64,000 nt of DNA from a gamma proteobacterium symbiont of Stewartia floridana. GTDB lineage: Bacteria > Pseudomonadota > Gammaproteobacteria > Chromatiales > Chromatiaceae. This document shows, in pieces, positions 17,265 to 26,012 of the stretch. The translations under genes and the position numbers were made by a program. Location: positions 216,649-280,648 of the forward strand of contig NAUB01000021.1 of assembly GCA_003676145.1 (NCBI GenBank), given 5' to 3'. The notes under the pieces were generated by a model. The model had not been told where the DNA came from. It made no database searches and saw only the letters and a program-made list of their open reading frames with translations. Every line of letters begins with the position of its first letter. Within the stretch, counting starts at the first letter, position 1.

Positions 17265-17974
17265 TCAACCGGCTCCTTGATGTTGTGACCGAGGCGCATC
17301 TCAAGGGCCTCCAGAGGTTTCTGATGCTGTTCCAGCAGGCGGGTGTGTTGACCCAGGGTGCCTTCACCCATCAGCTCATAGTGTTTCGCTTCGGTGATGA
17401 TGTCAGTGGGGGTCTGCCAATCCTCGCCGAAGAGTTTCTGTTGATTGCCCAGGTAGTAGTCATAGTTGCGGTAGTAGTCCTGCCAACTGTCGGCTTCACC
17501 GCTGTTGATCCGATCCATCAGTTTCTGCAGACCGCTGATCACCGCCTCGGGTCTCGGCATACAACCGGCGATATAGAGATCGACGGGCATGTATTCATCG
17601 AGTTTTTTCGCGGTTGCATAGCTCTGCCAGTACATGCCGCCATTGACTGTGCAGGAGCAGATCCCCACCACATATTTCGGTGACCCCATCTGCTCGTAGG
17701 TGAGGATCACCCGTTTCAGGGTTTTGATCGAGACATAGCCGGTAATCAACAGAATGTCCGCCTGTCTGGGGGAGACCATGGGTTGAATGCCAAGCCGTTC
17801 CATATCGAAACGGGAGGTCATCGCCGGCGGCAGTTCGATCGCGCCGCAGCCGGTACAGTAGTGGAGAATGAACAGGGAGCGCGAGCGGCAGAAGCGCACC
17901 AAATCATCGAACACCCGGGCCAGGGGGTTACCCTTTTTCTCTTCGACTACCGGTATCTTTTGTAATCTGCTCAT
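17261..17974 (-). CDS. NuoB/MbxJ-type 20-kDa iron-sulfur subunit
   Basis: 237 residues from the ATG at 17974, which follows a GGTGATGG stretch; the frame is open to 18070 with a poorer N-terminus. Cysteines for the proximal [4Fe-4S] cluster are seen in CTGCGAIE, GICSCT and GCMPRPE, as in NuoB. This subunit passes electrons to the quinone (or sulfur) site formed with the NuoD-like subunit. The C-terminal extension beyond about residue 170 (LGNQQKLFGEDW onward) is longer than in NuoB. Confidence 0.88.
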   Translation of the reverse strand: MSRLQKIPVVEEKKGNPLARVFDDLVRFCRSRSLFILHYCTGCGAIELPPAMTSRFDMERLGIQPMVSPRQADILLITGYVSIKTLKRVILTYEQMGSPKYVVGICSCTVNGGMYWQSYATAKKLDEYMPVDLYIAGCMPRPEAVISGLQKLMDRINSGEADSWQDYYRNYDYYLGNQQKLFGEDWQTPTDIITEAKHYELMGEGTLGQHTRLLEQHQKPLEALEMRLGHNIKEPVE

Positions 17975-18116
17975 AACCATCACCAAAGTCTTTGGGTTAA
18001 CTTGCCTGTAGTGTTTCGCTACTGGCTCGTCAGTCCGGCATTGCCGGTATTCATTTGCCTTGAGAGTCAATCACTGTTTCACAAGGACTCGCCATACTCT
18101 CCCTGCAGGCGTAAAT

Positions 18117-19013
18117 TCACATCACGAAAGCCAAACCGATCAGTCCCAGCATCACCGGCCATTTCCACATCAGACGCAACAGATCCTCGGTGCGATAACG
18201 GGGAAACAGGTAGGCGATACTCACTGGAATGGCCAGCACCAGAAAACTCTTGATCAGAAAATCGAACCAGGTGGTGCCGCCACCGAGGAACAGACTCACA
18301 TAGAGAACCGAGGTGGTGTAGAGCTGGAAGCACTGCATGACGAAAAGGCCACCCAGATACTTACCACTCATCTCAACCATCGGACCGGTGGCAATCTCGG
18401 CCGGCGCGATATAGATCTCGAAAGGCTGTTTACCCAGAGAGGCATGCATGGCAATCAGACCGGCGATGGCCAGCAGTGGCATCTCAACCACGCCCCAGGT
18501 TGCGAAACCACCAGCCTGCTGTGTGGCGATGATCTCCACCAGATTGGTGGTGCCGGCAGCATAGGCGACGCCAAAGATGACGATCACCAAGGGAATGTCA
18601 TAGGCCAGCATGGCAGTCAGCGCGCGGGCGATGCCGATCGAGCCATTGGGATTGGCACACTGACCGACACCCAACGCCAGGCCGAGAGACGGAATCATCA
18701 TCAGATAGAGCAGGGTGATCAGGCCTCCCTTTTCCGCAATGCCGTTCATACCCGGTACCGGTAGCAGGGTCTCCGCAGCAATGTAACCGCCCATTGCCAT
18801 GACGATTCCGATGTCATGAATCAGGCCGTGTGAGACCTGCGTGCGTTTGCCATGTAGCTTGATGATGTCGTAGAGCGGTTGAAAGAAAGGTGGTCCGATA
18901 CGACGCTGAATCCTTGCCGCAATACGCCGCATCATCAGTACCATCATCATGCCGACGATAAAGGCAATCAGCGGCATCAGGGTCAGCTCTATGAGAAGTT
19001 CGATCGGTGCCAT
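18117..19013 (-). CDS. NuoH/MbxM-type membrane subunit
   Basis: 298 residues with about eight transmembrane helices. RRIAARIQRRIGPPFFQPLYDIIKL, with its GPP-(F)QPLxDxxKL loop, is the NuoH hallmark at the quinone-tunnel junction. AEIATGPMVEMSGKYLGG resembles the conserved glutamate loop. It anchors the hydrophilic arm to the antiporter arm. It starts at the stop codon of the antiporter gene before it (one-base overlap). Confidence 0.9.
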   Translation of the reverse strand: MAPIELLIELTLMPLIAFIVGMMMVLMMRRIAARIQRRIGPPFFQPLYDIIKLHGKRTQVSHGLIHDIGIVMAMGGYIAAETLLPVPGMNGIAEKGGLITLLYLMMIPSLGLALGVGQCANPNGSIGIARALTAMLAYDIPLVIVIFGVAYAAGTTNLVEIIATQQAGGFATWGVVEMPLLAIAGLIAMHASLGKQPFEIYIAPAEIATGPMVEMSGKYLGGLFVMQCFQLYTTSVLYVSLFLGGGTTWFDFLIKSFLVLAIPVSIAYLFPRYRTEDLLRLMWKWPVMLGLIGLAFVM

Positions 19014-20890
19014 TAGAAAACCACCCAGGCAATTATGAACAGTGCCGTACTTAACAGATAGAATTCAGAGTTGGCACGGCGGTAGATACCCTGCATGCCA
19101 AGGGAGAGAAACTCGACCAGTGAGGTAATGCTGTTTTCCAGCCACTGAAAACTGCCGCGATACCAGCCACGGATCAGATGCATCAGGCCGGAGTAGAAGT
19201 TATCACTGTACTGGTAGCGCACGTCGGCGGTGAGAAAGTGACCACCGGCATAGTTGTCGAGCTGATGGACCCTTTTGCTGGGCCCGGCTGAGTAGAAGAT
19301 CACAGCACCGATACCGAAGCCGGCGAACAGCACGCCGATCACCCAGATCATATCGAGGCTGCCACTGGAGGAATCGATACCGCCGAGGGTGATCTCGGGA
19401 CCAGTGAGACCAATCGTCTGCAGTGCGGCGGTTACCCAGGTGAGCGGGATGCCGGGCAGCAGTCCGGTGACGAAGATCACGCCAGCCAGAATCAGCATCG
19501 GAGTCATCATGCTCCAAGGGGCTTCGCGAATGTGCTCGTGTTCCACTCTCAGCTGGCCAAGAAACATATTGTGAATCAGCTTATAGACCGACAGGATGGT
19601 GCCCAGCGTGCCGATGATGGTGCCGAGGAAAAGCAGTGGCATGCCATCTTCAAGCAGCGATCGATAGACCAGCCATTTGGAGACGAAACCGTTCATCGGA
19701 GGCAGGCCCGCCAGGCCGATGATGCCGGTCAGCAGCACCAGAAAGGAGAGGGGCATCCGCGCAACCAAACCACCCAGCTTATTCAGATCAGCGGTGCCTG
19801 TACGATGCATGACGGCAAACACCGCCATCAACAGCGCCGCCTGACAGGCCGCATAGTTGAGCACATGCAGCAGACCACCGGCGGCCCCCAGGGAGTTGGC
19901 GGTGACCAGTCCGAGCAACATGTAACCACCCTGACCGATGCCGTGCCAGGCCAGCAGATAGCGGGCGTCATTCTGTTTCAGGGCGGTATAGGTGGGAAAG
20001 ATGATGGTAAACACCGCAATCCAGGCCAGCAGGTCCCGGGCATCGATCAGGGTGAAGGGTATCTTGAGGCTGTCGATGTTGACGATGCCGAACAGTTTCA
20101 CCAAAACCAGCAGAATGGCAAACAGACCCATACGGGAAGAGATGGCACCCAGAAAGGCACTGCCGGGTCCCGGGGTTTCCGCATAGGCAGCCGCCTGCCA
20201 GAGATGAAAGGGGAGCAATCCCATCTTGATGCCGAAACCGCTGCCGAAGAGTAAGACCAGCATCCAGAGCTGGCCGGTGCTCATTTTTTCAACCGCGATC
20301 AATATGGCTTCATATTGGAGAGAACCGGCCGCTGCATAGACCAGTGCAATGCCACCGAAGATCGACATCCCGCCGACAACTGCATAGGTGATGTAACGTA
20401 TGGCCGCCTTGGTGGCAACGCCACCGGCAACCGCCATCAGCAGGAAGCCCGCCCAACTGACCAGTTCCCAGCCGATGAAGAGGGAGAGCAGATCGCCGCT
20501 GGCGAGCAGGATCAACATGGTGAAGACATTCAAAGCCATCGCCAGGTGAAACAGCCAGACATTGCCTCCCTGCTGTTTGAATTTTCGCTCCCACTCACCG
20601 CATGAGAACCAACTGGTAAGCAGTGCCGCCACCAGGGTGATCAGTGCAAAGAACCAGCTCAGGGCATCGAAACGCCAGGAGAGGTCCTGTCCCATCACCG
20701 AGAGGCTCACCTCGGAGGCGATGGGATCCCCGCCATAACCCAGCGCGCCCATCTTGATCAGGACCAGCAGTTGCCCAGCATAGAGAATGGTGACCATCCA
20801 GCCCACCGCCAGACCGCGTCCCAGTATCAGGGCAACCAGCACAGTGGCAGCCGAAAAGATCAAAAGCTCATCCAATAGGCTGAAAATCAC
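19013..20890 (-). CDS. MrpD/NuoL-type ion-translocating subunit (long)
   Basis: 625 residues and about 15-16 helices. The antiporter core has the conserved glutamate in LFIGWELVSWAGFLL, lysine in FGIKMGLLPFHLWQ, and lysine in NGFVSKWLVY. A C-terminal extension of about 150 residues follows the core (helix VLFAGFGIGAVIFY, then a soluble stretch and a last helix FYLLSTALFIIAWVVF), resembling the MbxH'/MbhH lateral extension rather than a full NuoL arm. It pumps H+ or Na+ using energy from electron transfer. It overlaps the shorter antiporter gene by four bases. Confidence 0.88.
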   Translation of the reverse strand: MIFSLLDELLIFSAATVLVALILGRGLAVGWMVTILYAGQLLVLIKMGALGYGGDPIASEVSLSVMGQDLSWRFDALSWFFALITLVAALLTSWFSCGEWERKFKQQGGNVWLFHLAMALNVFTMLILLASGDLLSLFIGWELVSWAGFLLMAVAGGVATKAAIRYITYAVVGGMSIFGGIALVYAAAGSLQYEAILIAVEKMSTGQLWMLVLLFGSGFGIKMGLLPFHLWQAAAYAETPGPGSAFLGAISSRMGLFAILLVLVKLFGIVNIDSLKIPFTLIDARDLLAWIAVFTIIFPTYTALKQNDARYLLAWHGIGQGGYMLLGLVTANSLGAAGGLLHVLNYAACQAALLMAVFAVMHRTGTADLNKLGGLVARMPLSFLVLLTGIIGLAGLPPMNGFVSKWLVYRSLLEDGMPLLFLGTIIGTLGTILSVYKLIHNMFLGQLRVEHEHIREAPWSMMTPMLILAGVIFVTGLLPGIPLTWVTAALQTIGLTGPEITLGGIDSSSGSLDMIWVIGVLFAGFGIGAVIFYSAGPSKRVHQLDNYAGGHFLTADVRYQYSDNFYSGLMHLIRGWYRGSFQWLENSITSLVEFLSLGMQGIYRRANSEFYLLSTALFIIAWVVF

Positions 20891-22359
20891 AATTGGCCTC
20901 CGGGTGTTACCGGCATCACGGTTTGTATGTAGAGCTCGGCATTCTTTGCCTCAGTCGCAATCGCTTGCAGTCCATCACCGATGGGAGCGATGAGTACCGT
21001 TGCCGCCAGCAGTGTGATGCCGAAGAGTGAAGCCGTAGCCAGGGAGAGGCCGGGTAGGTGTTGATGCTCAGGCTGTTCGGTGGTGGTCCCGGCTGAACTG
21101 TAGAGCTTCGCAACGATGCGGAACAGATAGCTTGTCTCGATAACCGTGGCCAAGAGAAATACCAGCAGACCAATCAGATAGAGTGGCTCACTCTGAGCAG
21201 CCAACTCGGTGATCAGGGTGAATTTTGCCCAGAAGCCGGGCAGCGGGGGAACACCAACCAGGGAGAGGGCGAACAGGGTAAACAGTGCCGCACCCACCGG
21301 TGACCTTTTGGCTGCCCCGGTCAACCGTTCGAGTGACCCACCCCAGCCGTCAGCCAGCATGAAGAGTCCGGTTTTGATCACCAGATGGTGAAGTGACAGG
21401 GCCAGCAGGGCCAACAGCCCCCGTTCATCCGGTAAGGAGAGGGCGATAAAGACAATGCCCAGCTGACCGATCGAGGAGAAGCCGAGCATACGTCGCATAT
21501 CCTTGGCGCGCCAGGCTGCAAATTCACCGCTGACGACTCCGAGTATGCCAAGTATGAGAACGATCTGTACCGCTTCCGGCTGATCAAATATCAGCACCAG
21601 CAGTCGCAGAATGATCAGCAGTGCCAGCTTCGACAGCAATCCGGCCAGGAAGCCCGAGAGCCGGCTGGAGGCAGTGGCGTAGATCTCCGGCACCCAGGCG
21701 TTGACCGGAAACAGCTCCGCTTTGACACCGATACCGATAAGGATCAGCAGGTAGGCGGTCAATCCCAGTCTGTCGTGCAGTAGCTCTGGGGCCAGTTGCG
21801 CCAGATGGGCCAGGTTGAGGGTGCCGGTCTGACTGTAGATCATTGCGATACCGAGCAGGGTCAACACGGAACCGATACCGCTCAATATCAGATAGCGAAA
21901 GGTTGCGGCGTAGGCTGCCGAGGTAGTGGAAGCAGCCACCAGCCCGAAGGTGGCTACAGCGGCCAGTTCGTAAAAGACATACAGATTGAACAGATCGCCG
22001 GAGAGCGCCAGTCCGGTCGAGGCGGCGACCAGTAGCAGCATCAGTGCCTGTCGTCTGGCGGTATCCTGATTCAATGCATAGGGCCAGCAGATCAATCCCA
22101 GCAGTTGCACCGCAAAGGCGAACAGCAGGGCAAGAGAGTCCAGGTAGAGATTGATGCCGTAGGGAGCATCAAATCCGCCAATCACGATCGACAATGGCAG
22201 GCTGATGTCGCTAAACCAGAGATTACCCAACAACCAACAGCCATAACCCAGAATGATCGGTCCGAGCCATAAGCCGATTGCCTGGGAGAGACGCATCAAC
22301 ACAGGCAGTAAGAAGGCGCCGAGCAGAGGCAGGGCGATGGTCAAAACCAGGTTGTTCAT
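20887..22359 (-). CDS. MrpD/NuoN-type ion-translocating subunit (short)
   Basis: 490 residues and about 14 helices, the usual length of MrpD/NuoN. Functional residues are visible: glutamate in LYVFYELAAVATFGLV, lysine in GIGVKAELFPVNAWVPEIY and lysine in PGFWAKFTLITELA. It is the second antiporter-like subunit of the operon, which corresponds to the paired H and H' subunits of archaeal Mbx/Mbs. It overlaps both neighbouring genes by four bases. Confidence 0.88.
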   Translation of the reverse strand: MNNLVLTIALPLLGAFLLPVLMRLSQAIGLWLGPIILGYGCWLLGNLWFSDISLPLSIVIGGFDAPYGINLYLDSLALLFAFAVQLLGLICWPYALNQDTARRQALMLLLVAASTGLALSGDLFNLYVFYELAAVATFGLVAASTTSAAYAATFRYLILSGIGSVLTLLGIAMIYSQTGTLNLAHLAQLAPELLHDRLGLTAYLLILIGIGVKAELFPVNAWVPEIYATASSRLSGFLAGLLSKLALLIILRLLVLIFDQPEAVQIVLILGILGVVSGEFAAWRAKDMRRMLGFSSIGQLGIVFIALSLPDERGLLALLALSLHHLVIKTGLFMLADGWGGSLERLTGAAKRSPVGAALFTLFALSLVGVPPLPGFWAKFTLITELAAQSEPLYLIGLLVFLLATVIETSYLFRIVAKLYSSAGTTTEQPEHQHLPGLSLATASLFGITLLAATVLIAPIGDGLQAIATEAKNAELYIQTVMPVTPGGQL

Positions 22360-22835
22360 GCATCGCCTCCTCGGGATTCAGCGCTATGAGCTGGAAGCGG
22401 TGACAGGGGACGCTCACCGAGCGGGGCATCCTGACTGATGTCCCTGCGGATTCCCGCACTGGCGGCTATTTCAGCATCCATCTTTTCCGCCACATCACGA
22501 CGCTTCAGGTTGCCGTAACGCTGGCGGATACGAATCAATATGCTGACAGCCAGTGCCTGGATGCCGACGCCAATCACGATTGCGGTCAGCACCATCGCCT
22601 GCGGAACCGGATCGACCATCGCCGGTTGTTCGGCTCGTTGCAACAGGATCGGCGCCACCGCATCCCAGCGATAGCCGGAGAGTACCAGCATCAGGTTGGC
22701 GCCCGCTTCGGCAATCACCAGCGCAAGTACCATTCGGAACAGATGGCTGCTGAGCACCACACCGGCCAGGCCGATAATCACCAGCCCCAGGGCTGTGGCA
22801 TAGAGTATCAGTTCAAGTGTCACGCCCGGGATCAT
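22356..22835 (-). CDS. MrpC/NuoK-type subunit
   Basis: 159 residues with three helices. LVIAEAGANLMLVLSG and AMVLTAIVIGVGIQALAVSILIRI match the NuoK/MrpC pattern, including the glutamate in the second helix (IAEAGANLM). The polar tail of about 55 residues is longer than in NuoK. It forms part of the proton or sodium path between the antiporter units and the NuoH side. Confidence 0.85.
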   Translation of the reverse strand: MIPGVTLELILYATALGLVIIGLAGVVLSSHLFRMVLALVIAEAGANLMLVLSGYRWDAVAPILLQRAEQPAMVDPVPQAMVLTAIVIGVGIQALAVSILIRIRQRYGNLKRRDVAEKMDAEIAASAGIRRDISQDAPLGERPLSPLPAHSAESRGGDA

Positions 22836-23518
22836 TGTTCAGACTCCGTTTGTGCCAGATTGGAGAGCAGGCTTGCCAACTCGGCACCGACCTTCAAACC
22901 CACTGCGATATAGAGCAGTGGCAGGGTGCCGGCCGATATCAGCGCACCAAGGGTATCCTGATTGAGCATCGGTTGCAGAAATGCCTGGCCCTCTGCCAGG
23001 GCGGCGAGTCCGATGAGAATAAAGCTGGCGCCGGCGAAGGCTTCGATGACACTCAGAATGGAGTGGTGCAGGCGCGCGCCGGGTCTGGCCAGCAGAGGCA
23101 GGAAAAAGGCTGCCGCAAGAATCACACCGCCCTGAAATCCGCCACCCGGTGTCAGATGGCCATGAAAAATGATGTAGAAACCGATCGTCAGCAGAAACGG
23201 AAAGATCAAGGCGCCGCCGTGAAAGAGTACGAATCCACCTTTGCGCTGTGTGCCTGTGGTGGTATGCCGACGACCCAGCACCAGTCCGGCGGCCGACGCG
23301 GCGGCAAACAGGATGGCAAGCTCCCCGAGCGTATCGATACCCCGGTAGCCCAGCACCACTGAGGTGACAATGTTGGCAGCGCCGACCTCCTGGGGAGAGG
23401 CGGACTGTATCGCTTCGCCGATGCGCATCGGCGGACTGCCGAAATCGATGCCGCTGGCAATCGCCAGCAGCATGAAACCCAGGCCGCCGGCAAACAACAG
23501 GCCGGTGAGATTACGCAT
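22832..23518 (-). CDS. MrpB-related subunit (MnhB domain)
   Basis: 228 residues. The C-terminal half carries FYIIFHGHLTPGGGFQGGVILAAAFFLP, the MnhB/MrpB signature (HGHLTPGGGFQGG). The N-terminal half (about 1-90) is a smaller membrane domain with YRGIDTLGELAIL, as in the Mbh/Mbx E subunits. So this protein appears to join E- and F-type parts. It overlaps both neighbours. Confidence 0.85.
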   Translation of the reverse strand: MRNLTGLLFAGGLGFMLLAIASGIDFGSPPMRIGEAIQSASPQEVGAANIVTSVVLGYRGIDTLGELAILFAAASAAGLVLGRRHTTTGTQRKGGFVLFHGGALIFPFLLTIGFYIIFHGHLTPGGGFQGGVILAAAFFLPLLARPGARLHHSILSVIEAFAGASFILIGLAALAEGQAFLQPMLNQDTLGALISAGTLPLLYIAVGLKVGAELASLLSNLAQTESEQ

Positions 23519-23822
23519 CGTCTTTCCCCTTGCTTGAAGCGCTCAGCAGATTACTATTTTCGCTGCCGCTATCGATCTGCCACAAGCCCAGACGGCGCAA
23601 TGCCAAAGCCAGGATCAGACTGCTCAGGCCGGCGCCCACGGCCGCTTCGGTCATCGCCACGTCCGGTGCCCGCATCAGGGCAAACAGCAGCGCCAAACCG
23701 AGTGACACCACGGAGGCGGCCGCGACCGCAGCGAGATGGTTTTTCACCACCAGTGCCAGCACCGCACTGCTTAACATCATGATTCCCAGAATCAGAGCAA
23801 TCCAAAGTTCTACTTCACTCAT
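23511..23822 (-). CDS. MbhD-like hydrogenase/antiporter subunit (DUF4040)
   Basis: 103 residues with three helices. AALFALMRAPDVAMTEAAVGAG-type sequence (the segment MRAPDVAMTEAAVG is diagnostic) identifies the MbhD/DUF4040 domain, otherwise the C-terminal part of MrpA. The polar tail GSENSNLLSASSKGKDDA is not conserved. It overlaps the MrpB-related gene by eight bases. Confidence 0.85.
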   Translation of the reverse strand: MSEVELWIALILGIMMLSSAVLALVVKNHLAAVAAASVVSLGLALLFALMRAPDVAMTEAAVGAGLSSLILALALRRLGLWQIDSGSENSNLLSASSKGKDDA

Positions 23823-24136
23823 CTGTCAGCCTCTCCAGGTTGGCTTACGCTGGCTTTGCTCCAGGGTTTTACCCCAGCCTTAAGCAGCGCCCGGGCAATG
23901 GTGGAAGAGCCGAGTGGATTGGTAATCAGAATCAACACGCCGATTACCAGCAACTTCGACCACCAGGCAGGGTAGAGCAGAGCAATACCGATCAACAGGC
24001 AGAGCGAGCCAAGGGTCACCGCCTTGGTGCCTGCCTGGATGCGGTTGTAGACATCGGGCATACGGATCAGTCCAATGGCACCGAACAGGGTGAAGGCGGC
24101 ACCGACAACAAGAAACAGATCGGCAATCAGTCTCAT
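23819..24136 (-). CDS. MrpG-type subunit
   Basis: 105 residues with three helices. GAIGLIRMPDVYNRIQAGTK is the MnhG/MrpG signature near the N-terminus, and NPLGSSTIARALLKAG closes the conserved part. It overlaps the preceding mrpF-like gene by one base and the following gene by four. Confidence 0.87.
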   Translation of the reverse strand: MRLIADLFLVVGAAFTLFGAIGLIRMPDVYNRIQAGTKAVTLGSLCLLIGIALLYPAWWSKLLVIGVLILITNPLGSSTIARALLKAGVKPWSKASVSQPGEADR

Positions 24137-24399
24137 CAGCCGTTCCCCTCAATCGTTCGGGCGATGGCGACCACACCGACAAACGCCAGGGTGCCGTAGA
24201 TCAGCGCCACATCCAGATAGAGTGGGCTGCCCAGCAGGGCGGCGAGTATCACCAGCCCGGATGTCGTTATCACCGCCAGGGTATCGGCGGCGACCACCCT
24301 ATCCGGCGCTGTGGGGCCCAGGATCAGGCGCAACAGACTGAGTAGTACCGCAGCACCCAGCAAGCCCAGTGCGACGATCTCCAATAGGGTTAATGTCAT
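24136..24399 (-). CDS. MrpF-type subunit
   Basis: 87 residues with three helices. RLILGPTAPDRVVAADTLAV is the MnhF/MrpF signature, followed by YLDVALIYGTLAFVGVVAIAR. In Mrp antiporters this small subunit is part of the MrpA/E/F/G end of the complex. It overlaps the gene before it by four bases. Confidence 0.87.
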   Translation of the reverse strand: MTLTLLEIVALGLLGAAVLLSLLRLILGPTAPDRVVAADTLAVITTSGLVILAALLGSPLYLDVALIYGTLAFVGVVAIARTIEGNG

Positions 24400-24923
24400 A
24401 ACACGAAGCCTTTCAGGTGTTGTTCAAATTTGCTGGTGATGGCTTTGGTGGTGGATAACCGATCACTGCCCGGGGGAGCGTCGACCCAATGCACCAGCAG
24501 CACCTCATCCTGTACATCGACCGTCAGGGTGCCGGGGGTCAGGGTAATACTGTTCGCCAGAATCAGACGGCCAAGTGATGATTTGAGTTTGGTCTCCACC
24601 TCCACAACGGCCGGTTGCAAAGGCAGTGAAGGACTCAGTACGCGCCGGGCCATGTCGAGGTTGGCTTGAACCAGCGCCACGATAAAAGTGCCGAGGTAGC
24701 GTAGCAAAGGAAGCAGGGCGCTCGGTGAGATGATCAGCCCGGCGAGGATGCTGAGGTGAGGCCGGCTTGCCAGGGTGACAATCAGAGCGACCACCACTCC
24801 GGCGGCCATCTCCGCTGTGTCCAGATTGCCGACCAACAACATCCAGAGTGTAAACACAAGCAGGTAGAGAAACAGTCCGTGGACAAAACCGGGTTCAGGT
24901 TGTTGTATGGACTTTGTCGTCAT
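24396..24923 (-). CDS. MrpE-type subunit, first gene of the Mbx-like operon
   Basis: 175 residues from the ATG at 24923, which has AAGGTG about ten bases upstream; a GTG at 24935 is also in frame. N-terminal helices (FLYLLVFTLWMLLVGNLDT) are followed by an MrpE domain with LILANSITLTPGTLTVDV, its typical signature. With the next two genes it makes the Mrp E-F-G trio that heads archaeal mbh/mbx/mbs operons. Confidence 0.87.
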   Translation of the reverse strand: MTTKSIQQPEPGFVHGLFLYLLVFTLWMLLVGNLDTAEMAAGVVVALIVTLASRPHLSILAGLIISPSALLPLLRYLGTFIVALVQANLDMARRVLSPSLPLQPAVVEVETKLKSSLGRLILANSITLTPGTLTVDVQDEVLLVHWVDAPPGSDRLSTTKAITSKFEQHLKGFVL

Positions 24924-24951
24924 ACTCGGAGTCACCTTTGTTGTGGTTGTG

Positions 24952-24967
24952 CGTACTATTGTACGCG
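24952..24967 (-). promoter_or_regulatory. Palindrome in the promoter region of the Mbx-like operon
   Basis: GCGTAC, TATT, GTACGC forms a perfect 6+6 inverted repeat about 30 bases before the mrpE start. On the minus strand its centre contains TACAAT, a possible -10 hexamer, so a protein bound here would compete with polymerase. The regulator is unknown. Confidence 0.35.
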
Positions 24968-25033
24968 CTATATCGTTATCAAATCATCTTTATGTTACAG
25001 CCCAATGACGCCACCCAATAATCCATTTGTCAA

Positions 25034-25978
25034 TCATGCCGCAGACATCAGTGCAGGTGGGAAATAGGCTTTTGAAATCGCTTCATGCAGGGTGCCGAAA
25101 TCGATCTGTAAATCGTCGATAAACTCATGCAGTACGTTGTTATCCATCTTATCGGTCAACATCTCTGTCAGGCGGGTATCGATCTTTTTGAGTACTTTTA
25201 ACGGTGTTCTGTTTTTTGGCAGACGGGAGAGATTGAAACGGATGTTTTCCGTGCAATAGCTAATTGAACGGGGAAAACCCGGTGTTTTGAATAGAAACTG
25301 AAGAACGTCCTTACGATTGATTCTGACCTGCATATGTTGTCGATACATCTGATGAGCACTGAGTGACTTCAACATACTCATCCATAAAATGTCTTCGAAT
25401 GGGGTCAGTTCGGGTGCCTCTTCCGGCAGTGGATTTTCAGACCGCACATCGATGATTCGCGTGGTCATGTCGGCACGCTCCAGTTTGCGCCCCAGATTGA
25501 GAAAGTTGTAGGCCGTGTCGTGATTCATACTGCCGGCCAGTAGCCCGGTCATCAATTGTGAGCCGGCAATGATATGTTCCAGGTAAGTTTGTCGGCCCTG
25601 ACGGGAAAAGCTGCTCTGTTTACGCTCCAGGGCAGTCTGATAGTAACCGTTGATCGACTCCCAGGCTTCCCGCGGTAATATCTCGCGTATGGTGCGGGCG
25701 TTCTCACGCAATGCGCAGAGAGTGCTGATGATGGAGCTGGAGTTGGATTCATCGCTGATCAGAAAATTCGCTACCCGGCGCTCGGTAAACTCCGGATGAC
25801 GTGCCAGATAGAACTCGTAGCAACCCAGCAGGTTGATCAGTACATCCCAGCCTGGGGCAACCTTCGGTGGCAGGTCCAGCATCAGATTGGTATTGACAGT
25901 GATCAGACGTGCGGTGTTTTCAGCCCGTTCCTGATAACGTCCTATCCAATATATGGTCTCTGCAACTCGGGATAACAT
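25034..25978 (-). CDS. Alpha-E domain protein (DUF403)
   Basis: 314 residues, all alpha-helical. The start MLSRVAETIYWIGRYQERAENTARL is characteristic of alpha-E proteins. Such proteins are encoded with ATP-grasp and transglutaminase partners and are thought to take part in making or modifying a peptide; no enzymatic activity is established. It is the third gene of a minus-strand operon, 34 bases after the ATP-grasp gene. Confidence 0.88.
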   Translation of the reverse strand: MLSRVAETIYWIGRYQERAENTARLITVNTNLMLDLPPKVAPGWDVLINLLGCYEFYLARHPEFTERRVANFLISDESNSSSIISTLCALRENARTIREILPREAWESINGYYQTALERKQSSFSRQGRQTYLEHIIAGSQLMTGLLAGSMNHDTAYNFLNLGRKLERADMTTRIIDVRSENPLPEEAPELTPFEDILWMSMLKSLSAHQMYRQHMQVRINRKDVLQFLFKTPGFPRSISYCTENIRFNLSRLPKNRTPLKVLKKIDTRLTEMLTDKMDNNVLHEFIDDLQIDFGTLHEAISKAYFPPALMSAA

Positions 25979-26012
25979 TACTCGCTCCTTAGATGGTTGT
26001 TGCTCATCTCAA

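Noticed and set aside
13474..24923. Annotation as a plain Mrp Na+/H+ antiporter or a canonical nuo operon
   Set aside because: Mrp lacks the NuoB/C/D/H/I subunits, and nuo lacks the MrpE/F/G/B subunits and has different gene order.
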